A stretch of DNA of 61,451 bases from Nitrosomonadales bacterium (lineage in GTDB: Bacteria > Pseudomonadota > Gammaproteobacteria > Burkholderiales > SG8-39), in NCBI GenBank assembly GCA_005240145.1, contig SBAS01000042.1, positions 1-61,451 on the forward strand. Direction: 5' to 3'. The notes beneath the pieces were generated by a model. That model had not been told where the DNA came from and did not search any database. It saw only the letters and a program-made list of their open reading frames with translations. This document shows positions 61,411-61,451 of this stretch, piece by piece (within the stretch, counting starts at the first letter, position 1; each line of letters begins with the position of its first letter). The position numbers and the translations under genes are program-made.

Positions 61411-61451
61411 CCAGGGTGTTCAACCTATCCTGCCTAATTTTTAGGCAGGGG
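61354..61451. mobile_element. Left end of a probable IS21-family insertion sequence
   Basis: From TGTTGGCGCGCGATGG the sequence is unlike the host gene. It carries two direct copies of AAATTGACCA (61370-61379 and 61404-61413), 34 bases apart, as in the repeated terminal sequences of IS21-type elements, and begins with TG. The transposase genes istA/istB would lie beyond the window end. The end of the element cannot be seen. Identification is by pattern only. Confidence 0.6.

Overview
This 61 kb, GC-rich window (roughly two-thirds G+C by eye) looks like a chromosomal segment of an uncultured betaproteobacterium, probably of the Burkholderiales type. The basis is two Bug/TctC-type solute receptors, a trxA-rho-rpmE(type B) block, a PP0621-pilS-pilR-ampD block, a PhaM-like PHA granule protein, a MaeB-type malic enzyme, nrdAB with NrdR-like boxes, and an AddAB-like helicase/nuclease pair. 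I see no tRNA, rRNA, CRISPR array or phage structural genes.

Layout. 0-9 kb: catabolic and accessory genes (end of a xanthine-dehydrogenase-type large subunit, enoyl-CoA hydratase, dihydropyrimidinase-like amidohydrolase, Bug receptor, a Ser/Thr kinase fused to a cyclic-nucleotide-binding domain, two small envelope proteins, an M81/MlrC peptidase). 9-16.4 kb: small hypotheticals, dinB, two MFS transporters, a secreted hydrolase, a carboxymuconolactone-decarboxylase-like protein. 16.4-21.9 kb: diguanylate-cyclase relic, OmpH/Skp, ABC-F (YbiT), a KA-rich secreted protein with a clear terminator, then an accessory patch where vapBC lies between two copies of an esterase 5' end, next to an ORF6N gene. 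21.9-38.4 kb: housekeeping block (AddA-like helicase, peroxiredoxin, AddB-like nuclease, fdxA, trxA, rho, rpmE, a GT39-like transferase, pgi, a GlcD-like oxidase, RidA, orn, an M48 protease, pterin dehydratase). 38.4-46.6 kb: CobD/CbiB-like protein, Nudix, quinone oxidoreductase, PhaM, patatin, maeB, a lytic transglycosylase with a long structured leader, a lysine-rich histone-like protein. 46.6-55.5 kb: nrdBA, ampD, pilRS, methyltransferase. 55.5-61.45 kb: accessory catabolic genes separated by a dispersed stem-loop repeat, ending in an acyl-CoA ligase gene cut by what looks like an IS21-type insertion-sequence end.

The region carries many broken genes. There are in-frame amber codons in dinB and a YbfB-like MFS gene, frame breaks in maeB and pilS, and internally deleted relics of a MAPEG protein, a cyclic-nucleotide-binding protein and a PAS-GGDEF protein. 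The Nudix gene has lost a conventional start next to a duplicated 3' tail of the adjacent quinone reductase. Either the locus is decaying or some point breaks are sequencing errors; relics with large internal deletions are hard to explain as errors. Short palindromic repeats of three families lie between genes, and one lies in frame inside the AddA-like helicase.

No clearly new multi-gene system is evident. The best candidates for undescribed biology are the approximately 215-nt structured leader of the lytic transglycosylase gene, with a consensus sigma-70 promoter and some resemblance to c-di-AMP (ydaO) riboswitch segments; the vapBC module between duplicated esterase ends; and the stem-loop repeat that flanks a secreted esterase on both sides.
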